From contig JADMKO010000010.1 of assembly GCA_015478785.1 (NCBI GenBank), positions 12,706 through 46,847 of the forward strand: DNA of 34,142 nt. The letters run 5' to 3'. The notes beneath the pieces are model-generated. The model did not search any database. It was not told the DNA's origin and was given only the letters and a program-made list of their open reading frames with translations. How positions within the stretch are numbered: position 1 is the first letter of the stretch; every line of letters begins with the position of its first letter. This DNA is from Chryseobacterium sp. (GTDB lineage Bacteria > Bacteroidota > Bacteroidia > Flavobacteriales > Weeksellaceae). A program made the translations under genes and the position numbers. Shown piece after piece: positions 24,406-33,371 of this stretch.

Positions 24406-24437
24406 GAAAGTCCGCATTTATGCGGACTTTCTTTTTT
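24406..24437 (+). terminator. Strong intrinsic terminator of the susCD operon
   Basis: GAAAGTCCGCA (24406-24416) pairs perfectly with TGCGGACTTTC (24421-24431) around the tetraloop TTTA, followed by six T (24432-24437). It has an 11-pair stem with a GC-rich core and a full T run, the clearest terminator in the window. Confidence 0.93.
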
Positions 24438-24466
24438 AAACAACATCTAGTTATTTCCTTTTTTCC

Positions 24467-24474
24467 TATTTTTG
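24467..24474 (+). promoter_or_regulatory. Candidate -7 box for the porin gene
   Basis: TATTTTTG fits TAnnTTTG and lies 17 bases before the ATG at 24492. No clear -33 element was found. Confidence 0.45.
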
Positions 24475-24491
24475 TGGTTACACACCTGCCC

Positions 24492-26426
24492 ATGAAATAC
24501 CTTCTTTTTATATTCCTTTTTTTTGGTTGTATAGTTAATGCTCAGATTGTTAACAAAACAGATTCCAACAGAGTCCGGATTCAGGATTCTGTCATTGTGG
24601 ATTCCGGTGCGAAAGATTCTCTCGTTATTTTCAAACCTACCATTCAGGACTATAAGTTTTATACGCAATTTTCAGCAAAGAAAATCTTGGATACTGTTCT
24701 CACATATGACAAAACTTATATTTTCACACAGTATAACAACCGGGATAATTTCGGAAAAATTCAGTTCGCTAATATCGGTACAGGGTTCAATCCGCTGGTT
24801 TATGAATATAATCCGGAACAAAACCTGACATTGCTTCCCTTCAATAAAGCACACAATATTTTAGGAATTAAAGATATCAGGTATTATGACGTCAAAACTC
24901 CCACCGCAATTTTTGTTTATCATAATGCCATGCGAAATGGCGCAGCACTGAACAGTACTTATACCCAAAACATTGGTAAAACCTTCAATTTCGCCATAGA
25001 ATATATGGGGCTGCGGTCACTGGGAAATTACAGCAACAACCTGGCAGTGAATAATAACACTGTTTTTTCAGGGCATTTTAAATCCCGAAACAATAAATAT
25101 GAAGCTTTTGCGCATTTTATTCACCAAAATGTAAATAGTGAGGAAAATGGCGGAATCGTGAATGACAGTCTTTTCCTCAGTGGTGCAGAAGCGTACAGCA
25201 ACCGGGCCAATGTTGAAGTCAATTTACAAGGCGTCGACTCCCGGTTTTCTTATCGTCGATATTATCTTAGCCATCAGTTTTCTCCCTTTAATCCGGAACG
25301 ATTTCCCTTCAAACTTCAACATACCATTTCTCATCAGGGAAATAAATATTTTTTCAGTCAGACAGGTCTTCAGCCTTTTTTCTATGATCAGCCAACGCAA
25401 ATTATTAGCGGTTTCCCCGTGTCCACAGGTAAATATTCTAATAATCTGAGCAATACGGTTGCTTTGATTTTTGATTATGAAAAGTTTCAGTTGAATGCAG
25501 GAATTCGCCATCAGAATATTGCTTTTGGCGTGTATGAACCTTTGGAAATCGTACAAATGACTGTTCCGCAGGAAATCCGTGAAGACAGAATTGGAGCAGT
25601 AGGAAATTTAAAAATTAATCTTTGGAACAAAATAGCGCTCAAAGCAGATCTGGAAATATCAAGAGGTGAACAGTTCGGTAATTTTATCCGTACCGCCAAC
25701 ACTCTTCATTTTGAACCCTTTACTGGATATTTTATCGATGCAAAAGTCAATTTTCAGTCTTCTGCGCCTTCATTCAATTATCTTCTGAATACTTCTCCTT
25801 ACAGGAAAATGAATTACAATTTCATGAATTTTAAGAATCAGAATATCCTCGAAATTGGAGGAAATATGAATTTGAAATGGTTTAATTCTCAGCTATTTGC
25901 GCAATATTTTAGGGTGGATAATTTTACTTATTTCAATGCAGAAGGCCAGCCTGCGCAAAGCAACACCTCGGTCAATATTTCACAAATCGGTGGAGAAGCA
26001 ACATTTCATTTTAACAAATTCAGGCTTAATACCAGAGTTTTGTTCCAGAATACGCTGACTAATAAAGAACTTTTTCCGGCTCCGAATGTCATTGGAAGGG
26101 CCAATCTTTTTTATCAGACGAAAGCTTTTAAAAATGCCGCGGAATTACAAGGTGGAATCAAAGTTCATTATTTCACGAAATTTGGCTCAAGAGACTATTT
26201 TCCGGTGTTGAATGAATTCACACTTCAGAACGCAAATCCTTTTTCTATTGGTGGAAAACCCATTGTGGATGCCTATATCAACATGAAAGTGAAACGGATG
26301 TTTTTCTTTGTCGAAGGTCAACATCTGAATACTATCCTTGCTAATAATACCACCTATACCGCTCCTCATTATCCGTTTTATGATTTCCGAATCAATATCG
26401 GAATCGTTTGGTATATGATTAATTAA
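24492..26426 (+). CDS. Putative outer-membrane beta-barrel porin
   Basis: This predicted outer-membrane protein has 644 residues. The ATG at 24492 gives the signal MKYLLFIFLFFGCIVNAQ; the earlier in-frame ATG at 24420 falls inside the preceding terminator and is rejected. The mature protein opens with a Asp/Ser-rich segment, then many alternating aromatic/polar strands (FNFAIEYMGLRSLGNYSNNL, FRLNTRVLFQNTL) and ends FYDFRINIGIVWYMIN, a barrel-type C-terminus. It resembles the Bacteroidota putative porin family (Porin_10, PF14121), recalled rather than searched. It has no TonB plug, so passive transport is inferred. bshC starts 10 bases after its stop and is probably co-transcribed. Confidence 0.8.
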   Translation: MKYLLFIFLFFGCIVNAQIVNKTDSNRVRIQDSVIVDSGAKDSLVIFKPTIQDYKFYTQFSAKKILDTVLTYDKTYIFTQYNNRDNFGKIQFANIGTGFNPLVYEYNPEQNLTLLPFNKAHNILGIKDIRYYDVKTPTAIFVYHNAMRNGAALNSTYTQNIGKTFNFAIEYMGLRSLGNYSNNLAVNNNTVFSGHFKSRNNKYEAFAHFIHQNVNSEENGGIVNDSLFLSGAEAYSNRANVEVNLQGVDSRFSYRRYYLSHQFSPFNPERFPFKLQHTISHQGNKYFFSQTGLQPFFYDQPTQIISGFPVSTGKYSNNLSNTVALIFDYEKFQLNAGIRHQNIAFGVYEPLEIVQMTVPQEIREDRIGAVGNLKINLWNKIALKADLEISRGEQFGNFIRTANTLHFEPFTGYFIDAKVNFQSSAPSFNYLLNTSPYRKMNYNFMNFKNQNILEIGGNMNLKWFNSQLFAQYFRVDNFTYFNAEGQPAQSNTSVNISQIGGEATFHFNKFRLNTRVLFQNTLTNKELFPAPNVIGRANLFYQTKAFKNAAELQGGIKVHYFTKFGSRDYFPVLNEFTLQNANPFSIGGKPIVDAYINMKVKRMFFFVEGQHLNTILANNTTYTAPHYPFYDFRINIGIVWYMIN

Positions 26427-26436
26427 ACTGAGAGTT

Positions 26437-28023
26437 TTGAAATTACTTGAGAAAATACAGTTCGCAGATCTTGACAATATTCCCCAGCTTATCAAAGATT
26501 TTTTGGCAGGAAATATAGAGGATTTTCGAAGCGAAAATTTTAGTCTACAGAATATTGAACATAAAATTCAGGTCAGGAAAGAACATTTTTCTTCCGAAAC
26601 ACGCAGTGTGCTTTCTCAGGTTTTGGAGAAACAAATGAAAACGGTTGTTCTTTCCGAAAAGCAGGAAAATCACCTGAACATGATACGTGATGAAAATACA
26701 TTCACGGTCACCACAGGACATCAGTTGAACCTTTTTACAGGACCGGTTTTCTTTATTTATAAAATTCTGCAAACCGTAAAAACCAGTCAGTTTTTGAAGG
26801 AAAAATTTCCGGAGTATCAGTTCGTACCTGTATTTTGGATGGCGACAGAAGATCATGATTTTGAAGAAATCAATCATTTCAAAACCTTCGGCAGACAATA
26901 TGAAATTAATGAAAAGAATGGAGGTGCTGTCGGTGAAATTTCCATCAGCGATACGGATTTCATAAAGAATTTTGAAAGCGAATTTGAAAATTCTGTTTTT
27001 GGAACCGAGCTGATTTTGATGATGAAGGAAGCTTACAAATCGGGATATACATTGGCGGAAGCGACCCGAATTTTGGTGAACCGGCTTTTTTCAGAATTTG
27101 GTCTTTTGATTCTGGATGGAAATGAAATGGATTTGAAACGACTGATGATTCCTGTTTTTAAAGAGGAACTCAATAATAATTCTTTGCTGAAGGAATCCAA
27201 AAAAAATGTAGATTTTCTGATTGAAAATTACGGAAAAGCTCAGGTAAACCCGAGGGAAATCAACCTTTTTTATCTTTCTAAAACGCGAAACCGAATTGAA
27301 TTTGACGGAGAAAAATTTAATATTGTAGACACTGATCTCGCTTTTCATAAAAATGAAATAGAGCAGGAGTTGCATTCTCATCCTGAAAAATTCAGCCCCA
27401 ATGCTCTTATGCGGCCGGTATATCAGGAAACAGTGTTGCCAAACATCATGTATATTGGGGGAAATGCGGAAATCATGTACTGGCTGCAGCTGAAAGATTA
27501 TTTTAAATCCATGCAGTTGCCTTTTCCCGCGCTGGTTCCCAGAAATTCAATGTTGTGGATTACTGAAAAAACTTTAAATAAAATAAAAAAACTGGAGTTG
27601 ACGCCTCGCGATTTTTTAAATAACTTTCAACAAATTACAGATCAGAAAGTTTTGGAAAATCAAAAGATATTGGATAACATCCAACGCCTTGAGAACCTTT
27701 TGGTTTCCGGCTTTTCAGAGTTAAAAAATGTGTCAGAACTCACTGAGAAATCTTTCGGAAATCTCGTAAAAGCAGAAGAAATCAGGCAGCTGAGATCCTT
27801 CCAAAGAATGAAAAAAAGATTGCTGCGCGCCGAAAAAAGAAAACAGCACGAGTTGGTTTCCCGTCTGCAGCAACTTTATCTCACTGTAAATCCTTCCGGA
27901 ATCTGGCAGGAAAGAGTGCTCAACTTTAGCGTCTTTTATGCCGACGAAGGCCGGTCTTGGCTTGAAACTTGTTTAGACGAGATGGACGTTTTGCAACCCA
28001 ATTTGCTTGTTCTTGTGAATTGA
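26437..28023 (+). CDS. bshC: Bacillithiol biosynthesis cysteine-adding enzyme BshC
   Basis: This 528-residue protein should perform the last step of bacillithiol synthesis, joining Cys to GlcN-malate. Family landmarks are TTGHQLNLFTGPVFFIYKIL (near 90), PVFWMATEDHDFEEINHF, NIMYIGGNAEIMYWLQLKDY and a C-terminal coiled-coil region rich in Glu, Arg and Lys. The start is the TTG at 26437. The in-frame stop TGA at 26416 rules out anything far upstream, no in-frame ATG lies between, and LKLLEKIQFADL aligns with where family members begin. Non-ATG initiation may limit expression. bshA and bshB are not in the window. The porin gene ends 10 bases upstream. Confidence 0.93.
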   Translation: MKLLEKIQFADLDNIPQLIKDFLAGNIEDFRSENFSLQNIEHKIQVRKEHFSSETRSVLSQVLEKQMKTVVLSEKQENHLNMIRDENTFTVTTGHQLNLFTGPVFFIYKILQTVKTSQFLKEKFPEYQFVPVFWMATEDHDFEEINHFKTFGRQYEINEKNGGAVGEISISDTDFIKNFESEFENSVFGTELILMMKEAYKSGYTLAEATRILVNRLFSEFGLLILDGNEMDLKRLMIPVFKEELNNNSLLKESKKNVDFLIENYGKAQVNPREINLFYLSKTRNRIEFDGEKFNIVDTDLAFHKNEIEQELHSHPEKFSPNALMRPVYQETVLPNIMYIGGNAEIMYWLQLKDYFKSMQLPFPALVPRNSMLWITEKTLNKIKKLELTPRDFLNNFQQITDQKVLENQKILDNIQRLENLLVSGFSELKNVSELTEKSFGNLVKAEEIRQLRSFQRMKKRLLRAEKRKQHELVSRLQQLYLTVNPSGIWQERVLNFSVFYADEGRSWLETCLDEMDVLQPNLLVLVN

Positions 28024-28042
28024 GTTGAAAAAGGTAATTTTG
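28013..28042 (+). promoter_or_regulatory. Promoter overlapping the end of bshC
   Basis: TTG (28013-28015) and TAATTTTG (28035-28042) are 19 bases apart, a near-ideal Bacteroidota promoter. The -33 element lies inside the last codons of bshC. It would drive the LysM gene independently of the porin-bshC transcript. Confidence 0.65.
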
Positions 28043-28061
28043 CAAATATTCTATACTGTAC

Positions 28062-29714
28062 ATGATAAAGAAATTATTCATATTTTCAGGATTGCTTTTT
28101 TTTGTAAGCCTGTTTGCGCAAAAAACTCACACCGTAGAAAAAGGAGATACTTTGTTTGGTATTTCCAGAAAATACAATATTTCTGTGGACGATCTTTTGC
28201 GTCTGAACCCCGAATCCAAAGATGGAAATATTAAAATTGGTGAGGTACTTCGCCTCGACGGAAAGGGCAGTTCAAAACAGCTGGGTTATATTACCCTGAA
28301 ACCGAAGGAAACCATTTATGGCATTTCAAAACAATACCGTATTTCAGAAACTGATCTTAAAGCCCTAAATCCTGATCTTAACAACCAGATGAAAGCAGGT
28401 TCGCGGATTATTCTTCCTCTGGAAAATATAAAAAAATACGGAAACGGCGAGCTTTTAGAGGAAGTTACTTCACCCAAATCACAGTCTAATATTCCTGTTT
28501 CGTCCAATACTTACACTACAACCGGTGTTTCCTCAGATGAGTTCGTGACTTATACTGTTCAGAGTGGCGATACCACTTTTGGAATTGTCAATAAATTTGG
28601 AATTGCGCTGGATGAACTGATCCAACTGAATCCAGCATTATCCTCCGGACTGAAACCAGGTATTACACTTAAAATCCGAAAAGCAGATCCTGCGTATGTT
28701 AAAAAATCCGGAGACGAACTGAATGTCGCCATCATGTTGCCATTCGGTTATGATTCCAATGATAGCAAATACCGTAACGTTTCTATTGATTTCCTTTCTG
28801 GAGCCAAGCTTGCCATAGAACGAAATGCGAAAAAAGGACAAAAGCTGAATGTGAAAATCATTGATGCCGGAAATGAAGCCACCTTCAAAAACTCACTTAC
28901 CCAAATCAATAAAGACAATACCGATCTTATCATCGGCCCGTTTTTTAAATCCAGCGTTCTGGAAGTTTTGGATTACGTGAAAACATCTAAAATTCCCATC
29001 GTTGCACCTTTTGCCAATTCAGAAGATTTGTATGGATTCAGCAATCTGATCATCATGGAAACCAATGACCAGGTGTATGCAGACCGCATTATGGACGAAG
29101 TAAAAGCGGTATACTCGGATCAAAGAATTTATATTGTAGCTGATTCTGATAAGTCGAAAGCTAATTATATCAGATCAGGTTTGATGAAAACTCTTAAAAC
29201 GCCTCAAATCATCATCGTAAATTCAGCCAACGAAATTCAGGCGGATACCAACATGATGACAGGTCAGAAAGCACCAGTAATCGCAGTTTTGACCAATAAT
29301 AATGATAATGTGGGTGAAGCATTTGCGAATAAAATGATCGCCTTGTCTCAGGAAGTTCAGGGAATTAAAGCATTCAGCATGTATTATGTACCGGCTTTCG
29401 AGAAAAATATAGATGAACTCAGTGCAACCAGTTTGGTGTATTTGATGGATAGAAAAATAAACACCGACGGCCGTTTTGAGAATGAAATTTTAGCTGAATA
29501 CAAAGATAAATATTGTAAAACCCCTTCTAAATACGCAGTTATAGGGTTTGATGTGGTCAATGATATGCTGATGCGCGAAAATACAAAGGGAGAAATCTTC
29601 AAACAGATCAGCAAACCACAGACTCAGTTGGCAACCAAATTTGAGTTTTCCAGAATTCAGAGAAACGGAGCGTATGTCAATACCGGATACCGGATTGTCC
29701 GGCTTCTTCGTTAG
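28062..29714 (+). CDS. Three-LysM protein with periplasmic-binding-protein-like domain
   Basis: This predicted exported protein has 550 residues and the signal MIKKLFIFSGLLFFVSLFAQ. Three LysM peptidoglycan-binding repeats are seen: 22-65 (THTVEKGDTLFGISRKYNIS), 75-119 (more diverged, KPKETIYGISKQYRIS) and 162-205 (YTVQSGDTTFGIVNKFGIA). From about 220 to the end is a type 1 periplasmic-binding fold like the Leu/Ile/Val-binding proteins: NVAIMLPFGYDSND, FLSGAKLAIE, DLIIGPFFKSSVLEVLDYV and IPIVAPFANS. No ABC transporter genes are adjacent, so a wall-associated sensing or scaffold role, comparable in layout to LpoA-like regulators of cell-wall synthesis, is an inference. It has its own promoter. 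Confidence 0.88.
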   Translation: MIKKLFIFSGLLFFVSLFAQKTHTVEKGDTLFGISRKYNISVDDLLRLNPESKDGNIKIGEVLRLDGKGSSKQLGYITLKPKETIYGISKQYRISETDLKALNPDLNNQMKAGSRIILPLENIKKYGNGELLEEVTSPKSQSNIPVSSNTYTTTGVSSDEFVTYTVQSGDTTFGIVNKFGIALDELIQLNPALSSGLKPGITLKIRKADPAYVKKSGDELNVAIMLPFGYDSNDSKYRNVSIDFLSGAKLAIERNAKKGQKLNVKIIDAGNEATFKNSLTQINKDNTDLIIGPFFKSSVLEVLDYVKTSKIPIVAPFANSEDLYGFSNLIIMETNDQVYADRIMDEVKAVYSDQRIYIVADSDKSKANYIRSGLMKTLKTPQIIIVNSANEIQADTNMMTGQKAPVIAVLTNNNDNVGEAFANKMIALSQEVQGIKAFSMYYVPAFEKNIDELSATSLVYLMDRKINTDGRFENEILAEYKDKYCKTPSKYAVIGFDVVNDMLMRENTKGEIFKQISKPQTQLATKFEFSRIQRNGAYVNTGYRIVRLLR

Positions 29715-29764
29715 TGTCACTTCTGTTGGTGACCCCCGTCATGTTTCGGGAAATATTTTTTGCT

Positions 29765-29772
29765 TAAATTTG
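29765..29772 (+). promoter_or_regulatory. Candidate -7 box for fabD
   Basis: TAAATTTG fits TAnnTTTG, 23 bases before the fabD ATG. The upstream GTTTC (29743-29747) is only a degenerate -33 match at 17 bases. Confidence 0.5.
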
Positions 29773-29795
29773 CTGACAATTTTTAAATAAAATTA

Positions 29796-30662
29796 ATGAA
29801 AGCACTTGTATTTCCTGGGCAGGGATCTCAGTTTGTCGGGATGGGAAAAGAACTCTATGATTCCCGGAAAGACATTAAAGATCTGATGGAATCTGCCAAT
29901 GATATCCTTGGTTTCGATATTTTGTCCGTTATGTTTAGCGGAACAGAAGAAGATCTGAAGAAAACTGAAATTACTCAACCTTCTATATTCATACATTCTT
30001 TAGCTGAACTGAAAGCAACCAATACTATTGGCGCAGAAATGGTAGCGGGACATTCCTTAGGTGAATTCTCTGCTCTGGTAGCCAATGGAGTTCTTTCTTT
30101 TGAAGATGGCCTGAAACTGGTCTCCGAAAGAGCGAAAGCAATGCAGGAAGCGTGTAATTCAAATCCAAGTTCAATGGCCGCTATTTTGGGGCTGGAAGAT
30201 CATAAAGTAGAGGAAATTTGCGAATCTGTAGACGGGATTGTAGTTCCTGCGAATTATAATTGTCCAGGACAACTTGTAATTTCCGGAGAAACTTCAGCAG
30301 TAGAAAAAGCCTGTCAGTTGTTGAAAGAAGCAGGAGCTAAAAGAGCGTTAATGTTACCCGTTAACGGCGCATTCCATTCACCTTTAATGCAGCCGGCTCA
30401 GGATCGTTTATCCAACGCCATCGAAGAAACGAAATTCCGGAAAGCAATGATCCCGGTGTACCAAAACATTACTACAACTGCGGTTACTGATCCTGAAGAG
30501 ATTAAACAAAATTTGATTGCGCAACTCACCGGCCCTGTGAAATGGACACAAAGTGTACAAAATATGATTAAAAACGGAGCGACACAATTCGTAGAAGTTG
30601 GACCAGGAAAAACGCTTCAGGGCCTGATCAGAAAAATTAATGCCGAAGTAGCGGTATCTTAA
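29796..30662 (+). CDS. fabD: Malonyl-CoA:ACP transacylase FabD
   Basis: This 288-residue cytosolic enzyme moves malonyl from CoA to acyl carrier protein, supplying fatty-acid elongation. GQGSQ (8-12) forms the oxyanion loop. The catalytic Ser87 lies in GHSLGEFSAL, Arg112 in SERAKAMQ binds the malonyl carboxylate, and catalytic His194 lies in GAFHSPLM. VEVGPGKTLQGLIRKI closes the fold. All essential residues are intact and the length is slightly short of the E. coli enzyme, which is common. The start is the ATG at 29796. The GHMP kinase gene begins 11 bases after its stop, implying one transcript. Other fab genes are not in the window. Confidence 0.96.
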   Translation: MKALVFPGQGSQFVGMGKELYDSRKDIKDLMESANDILGFDILSVMFSGTEEDLKKTEITQPSIFIHSLAELKATNTIGAEMVAGHSLGEFSALVANGVLSFEDGLKLVSERAKAMQEACNSNPSSMAAILGLEDHKVEEICESVDGIVVPANYNCPGQLVISGETSAVEKACQLLKEAGAKRALMLPVNGAFHSPLMQPAQDRLSNAIEETKFRKAMIPVYQNITTTAVTDPEEIKQNLIAQLTGPVKWTQSVQNMIKNGATQFVEVGPGKTLQGLIRKINAEVAVS

Positions 30663-30673
30663 AAACAGAGAAA

Positions 30674-31576
30674 GTGGGCCGCATTTTTTCACCCGGAAAA
30701 TTATTACTCACTTCAGAATATTTCGTTTTAGACGGAGCTCTTGCCTTGACTATACCTACAAAGCTCGGGCAAGAGTTCTTTTTTGAAGAAATTCACGATC
30801 GTAATTCTGAGATCATTTGGCAAGCCTACCATCAGGAAAAATTGTGGCTCAGCATCAAAATAAATTACAGAAACTGGACGATTCTGGATGCCAATCTGGA
30901 AACTCCTGCCAAATTTGTGGTAAGTGTTCTGCAACATGTTCAGGATCTTTCTAATATAAGATTTCATACCGAAAATTCTTATTTTTTGAAAACCAATCTT
31001 CAGTTTCCTCCCGATTTTGGCTTGGGAAGCAGTTCTACATTAATGAATAATTTAGCTGAATGGGCGGAAATAGATTCATTTCAACTCAATGAAAATGCTT
31101 TGGGCGGCAGCGGATACGATATTGCAGTAGCGCAAGAGAAATCTCCGATTTTGTACCAGGCTTTGCCGGAAAAGAAAATATCGAGGGTGGAATTTGATCC
31201 CGATTTTAAGAATGAACTTATCTTCATTCATCTCAATCAAAAACAGGACAGCAGGGAAGGGATTGCGTTGTACCGTTCCAAACCTCGGAATAACGAACTT
31301 ATTCATGAGCTCTCTGAACTTACCAAAGCTGTTTTCACGGCAAAAAGCATAGAAGAATTTACGCTCTATATGAATCATCATGAAATGTTGATTTCTTCTT
31401 TTTTAGGAATAGAAACAGCCAAAGAAAAATATTTTCCACAATACGGAGGATTCATAAAAAGTCTGGGAGCTTGGGGTGGAGATTTTGTATTGGCTTCAAA
31501 ATTCGGGGATTACAAAAAATATTTTTCAGATAGAAACTTTACCCGCATTTTCGAGTGGCAGGATTTAGTACGCTGA
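30674..31576 (+). CDS. GYDIA-type GHMP kinase
   Basis: This 300-residue small-molecule kinase belongs to the galactokinase/homoserine/mevalonate/phosphomevalonate kinase superfamily. FSPGKLLLTSEYFVLDGALA (5-24) is the substrate-side motif 1, GLGSSST (116-122) the ATP-phosphate loop, and GGSGYDIA (144-151) contains the GYDIA string that names the Bacteroidota subfamily. SLGAWGGDFVLA near 270 is motif 3. The start is the GTG at 30674. It gives VGRIFSPGK, close to the usual start, and no ATG is available. The subfamily is often linked to the mevalonate pathway, but the substrate is unproven. It lies 11 bases behind fabD and is probably co-transcribed. Confidence 0.9.
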   Translation: MGRIFSPGKLLLTSEYFVLDGALALTIPTKLGQEFFFEEIHDRNSEIIWQAYHQEKLWLSIKINYRNWTILDANLETPAKFVVSVLQHVQDLSNIRFHTENSYFLKTNLQFPPDFGLGSSSTLMNNLAEWAEIDSFQLNENALGGSGYDIAVAQEKSPILYQALPEKKISRVEFDPDFKNELIFIHLNQKQDSREGIALYRSKPRNNELIHELSELTKAVFTAKSIEEFTLYMNHHEMLISSFLGIETAKEKYFPQYGGFIKSLGAWGGDFVLASKFGDYKKYFSDRNFTRIFEWQDLVR

Positions 31577-31606
31577 CAATCAATTATTTCAATCAGTTTT
31601 TCTATG

Positions 31607-31620
31607 CTGATTTAAATCAG
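31607..31620. promoter_or_regulatory. Perfect palindrome upstream of pckA
   Basis: CTGATTTAAATCAG is a perfect 14-base palindrome. With wobbles it extends to about 31603-31624. An extra AATCAG half-site lies at 31591-31596. It has no T run, so it is not a terminator. It lies about 35 bases ahead of the pckA -7 box, a reasonable place for an activator or repressor dimer. Confidence 0.45.
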
Positions 31621-31654
31621 TATGCTTTTCTCAGTAAAATGCCGTTTTTTTATT

Positions 31655-31662
31655 TAAATTTG
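31655..31662 (+). promoter_or_regulatory. Candidate -7 box for pckA
   Basis: TAAATTTG fits TAnnTTTG and lies 35 bases before the ATG. The -33 region is poor, which would suit a promoter that needs an activator. Confidence 0.5.
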
Positions 31663-31697
31663 GAAATCTTCAAACTAAAAAATAAACCCTTTCAAAT

Positions 31698-33302
31698 ATG
31701 AGAAATTTCAAGATTATCCAGGATCTGAAAAACATGGGAATTAATGGTGACCATGAAGTGGTGTACAACCCAGGTTTTGAGCAATTATACCAAGATGAAG
31801 TAGCAGAAACTAATGAAGGTTTTGAAAAAGGTATTCTTACGGATTCTGGTGCTATCGCAGTGGAAACAGGCATCTTTACAGGACGCTCGCCTAAGGATAG
31901 ATATATCGTTTTAGATGATGTTACCAAAGAAACCATCAACTGGGATGGAAAAGTGAATTTGCCGACAACGCCTGAAATTTTTACAGATTGTAAACAGCAG
32001 GTTCTCGATCAGCTTTCTAAAGCAGAGAAACTTTATGTAGTAGATGCTTTTTGCGGTACCAACCCGGATACGAGACTTAAAGTCCGTTTCATTATGGAAG
32101 TTGCATGGCAAGCTCATTTTGTGACCAATATGTTTATTCGTCCTTCTCATTATGAGCTGGAAAATTTCGGAACTCCGGATTTTACAGTAATCAACGGTTC
32201 CAAAACGACCAACAAAAACTGGGAAGAACAAGGATTGAATTCTGAAAACTTCATCATGTTTGATCTTACCGAAAAAATGCAGATTATCGGCGGAACCTGG
32301 TATGGCGGAGAAATGAAGAAAGGAATGTTCGCCATGATGAATTATTACCTTCCGCTGAAAGGAATGGCTTCTATGCATTGTTCTGCCAACGTTGGCGAGG
32401 ACGGCGATGTTGCTTTGTTCTTCGGACTTTCCGGAACCGGGAAAACTACACTTTCTGCAGATCCGAAACGTTATTTAATCGGAGATGATGAGCATGGATG
32501 GGATGATAATGGTGTGTTCAACTATGAAGGTGGTTGTTACGCAAAAGTTATTGACTTATCAGAGGAAAAAGAACCGGATATTTTCAGAGCCATTAAAAGA
32601 GATGCACTTCTCGAAAATGTGGTGGTAAAAGAAAATGGAGAAATAGATTATACGGACAATTCCATCACCGAAAACACTAGGGTTTCTTATCCTATTTATC
32701 ACATTAATAAAATTGTACTTCCATCAAAAGCGGGTCACGCCAAAAAGATCATTTATCTTTCAGCTGATGCTTTCGGAGTTTTGCCTCCGGTTTCTGTTTT
32801 AAATGAAGATCAGGCACAGTACCATTTCCTTTGCGGTTATACTTCCAAACTGGCAGGAACTGAAAGAGGAATTACGGAGCCACAACCTTCTTTTTCACCT
32901 GCATTCGGTGAGGCGTTTCTTACATTGCATCCAACGATGTATTCGAAAACACTGATCGGGAAAATGAAAGAACATGGAGCCAAAGCTTATCTGGTAAACA
33001 CCGGTTGGAATGGAACTGGCAAAAGAATTTCATTGAAAGATACCCGTGCCATTATTGATGCCATCATCGACGGATCTATTGAAAATGCACCTAAAACGGT
33101 AATTCCTATCATGAATCTTGAAATTCCTACTTCACTTCCAAAAGTATCTGAAGGAATTCTGGATCCGAGAGAAACTTATTCGGATGTTGCTGAATGGGAG
33201 ACCAAAGCAAAAGATTTGGCCGGAAGGTATATCAAGAATTTTGAGCAATATTGCGATAACGAAGAAGCCAAAAAACTGATCGCAGCAGGGCCTCAGTTAT
33301 AA
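31698..33302 (+). CDS. pckA: Phosphoenolpyruvate carboxykinase (ATP)
   Basis: This 534-residue enzyme converts oxaloacetate and ATP to phosphoenolpyruvate, CO2 and ADP in gluconeogenesis. The substrate loop [16 protein letters not shown] is near 55-71. The kinase-1a P-loop GLSGTGKTT is at 243-251, with the metal site GDDEHGWDD just after. [11 protein letters not shown] binds near the C-terminal mobile lid. The length and motifs place it in the ATP-dependent family, not the GTP one. It is monocistronic by context: its own promoter with a palindrome upstream, and a strong terminator after it. Carbon-source control through the upstream palindrome is an inference. Confidence 0.97.
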   Translation: MRNFKIIQDLKNMGINGDHEVVYNPGFEQLYQDEVAETNEGFEKGILTDSGAIAVETGIFTGRSPKDRYIVLDDVTKETINWDGKVNLPTTPEIFTDCKQQVLDQLSKAEKLYVVDAFCGTNPDTRLKVRFIMEVAWQAHFVTNMFIRPSHYELENFGTPDFTVINGSKTTNKNWEEQGLNSENFIMFDLTEKMQIIGGTWYGGEMKKGMFAMMNYYLPLKGMASMHCSANVGEDGDVALFFGLSGTGKTTLSADPKRYLIGDDEHGWDDNGVFNYEGGCYAKVIDLSEEKEPDIFRAIKRDALLENVVVKENGEIDYTDNSITENTRVSYPIYHINKIVLPSKAGHAKKIIYLSADAFGVLPPVSVLNEDQAQYHFLCGYTSKLAGTERGITEPQPSFSPAFGEAFLTLHPTMYSKTLIGKMKEHGAKAYLVNTGWNGTGKRISLKDTRAIIDAIIDGSIENAPKTVIPIMNLEIPTSLPKVSEGILDPRETYSDVAEWETKAKDLAGRYIKNFEQYCDNEEAKKLIAAGPQL

Positions 33303-33322
33303 TACATGTTTTAAACTTAAAT

Positions 33323-33356
33323 AAAATCCTCAAGCATTGAAGTTTGAGGATTTTTT
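33323..33356. terminator. Bidirectional terminator between pckA and aroQ
   Basis: AAAATCCTCAA (33323-33333) pairs perfectly with TTGAGGATTTT (33344-33354) across a 10-base loop, with T to 33356 on the plus strand. The minus strand also ends in a T-rich stretch. It lies between two convergent genes, so it can serve both. Confidence 0.9.
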
Positions 33357-33371
33357 GATTCTAAAAATGAA

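Noticed and set aside
24420-24491. ATG at 24420 as the porin start
   Set aside because: It lies in the right arm of the strong terminator and upstream of the likely -7 box; the ATG at 24492 gives a clean signal peptide.
29714-29736. Hairpin GTCACT / GGTGAC after the LysM gene as a terminator
   Set aside because: The stem is only about 6 pairs with one wobble and is followed by C residues, not a T run.
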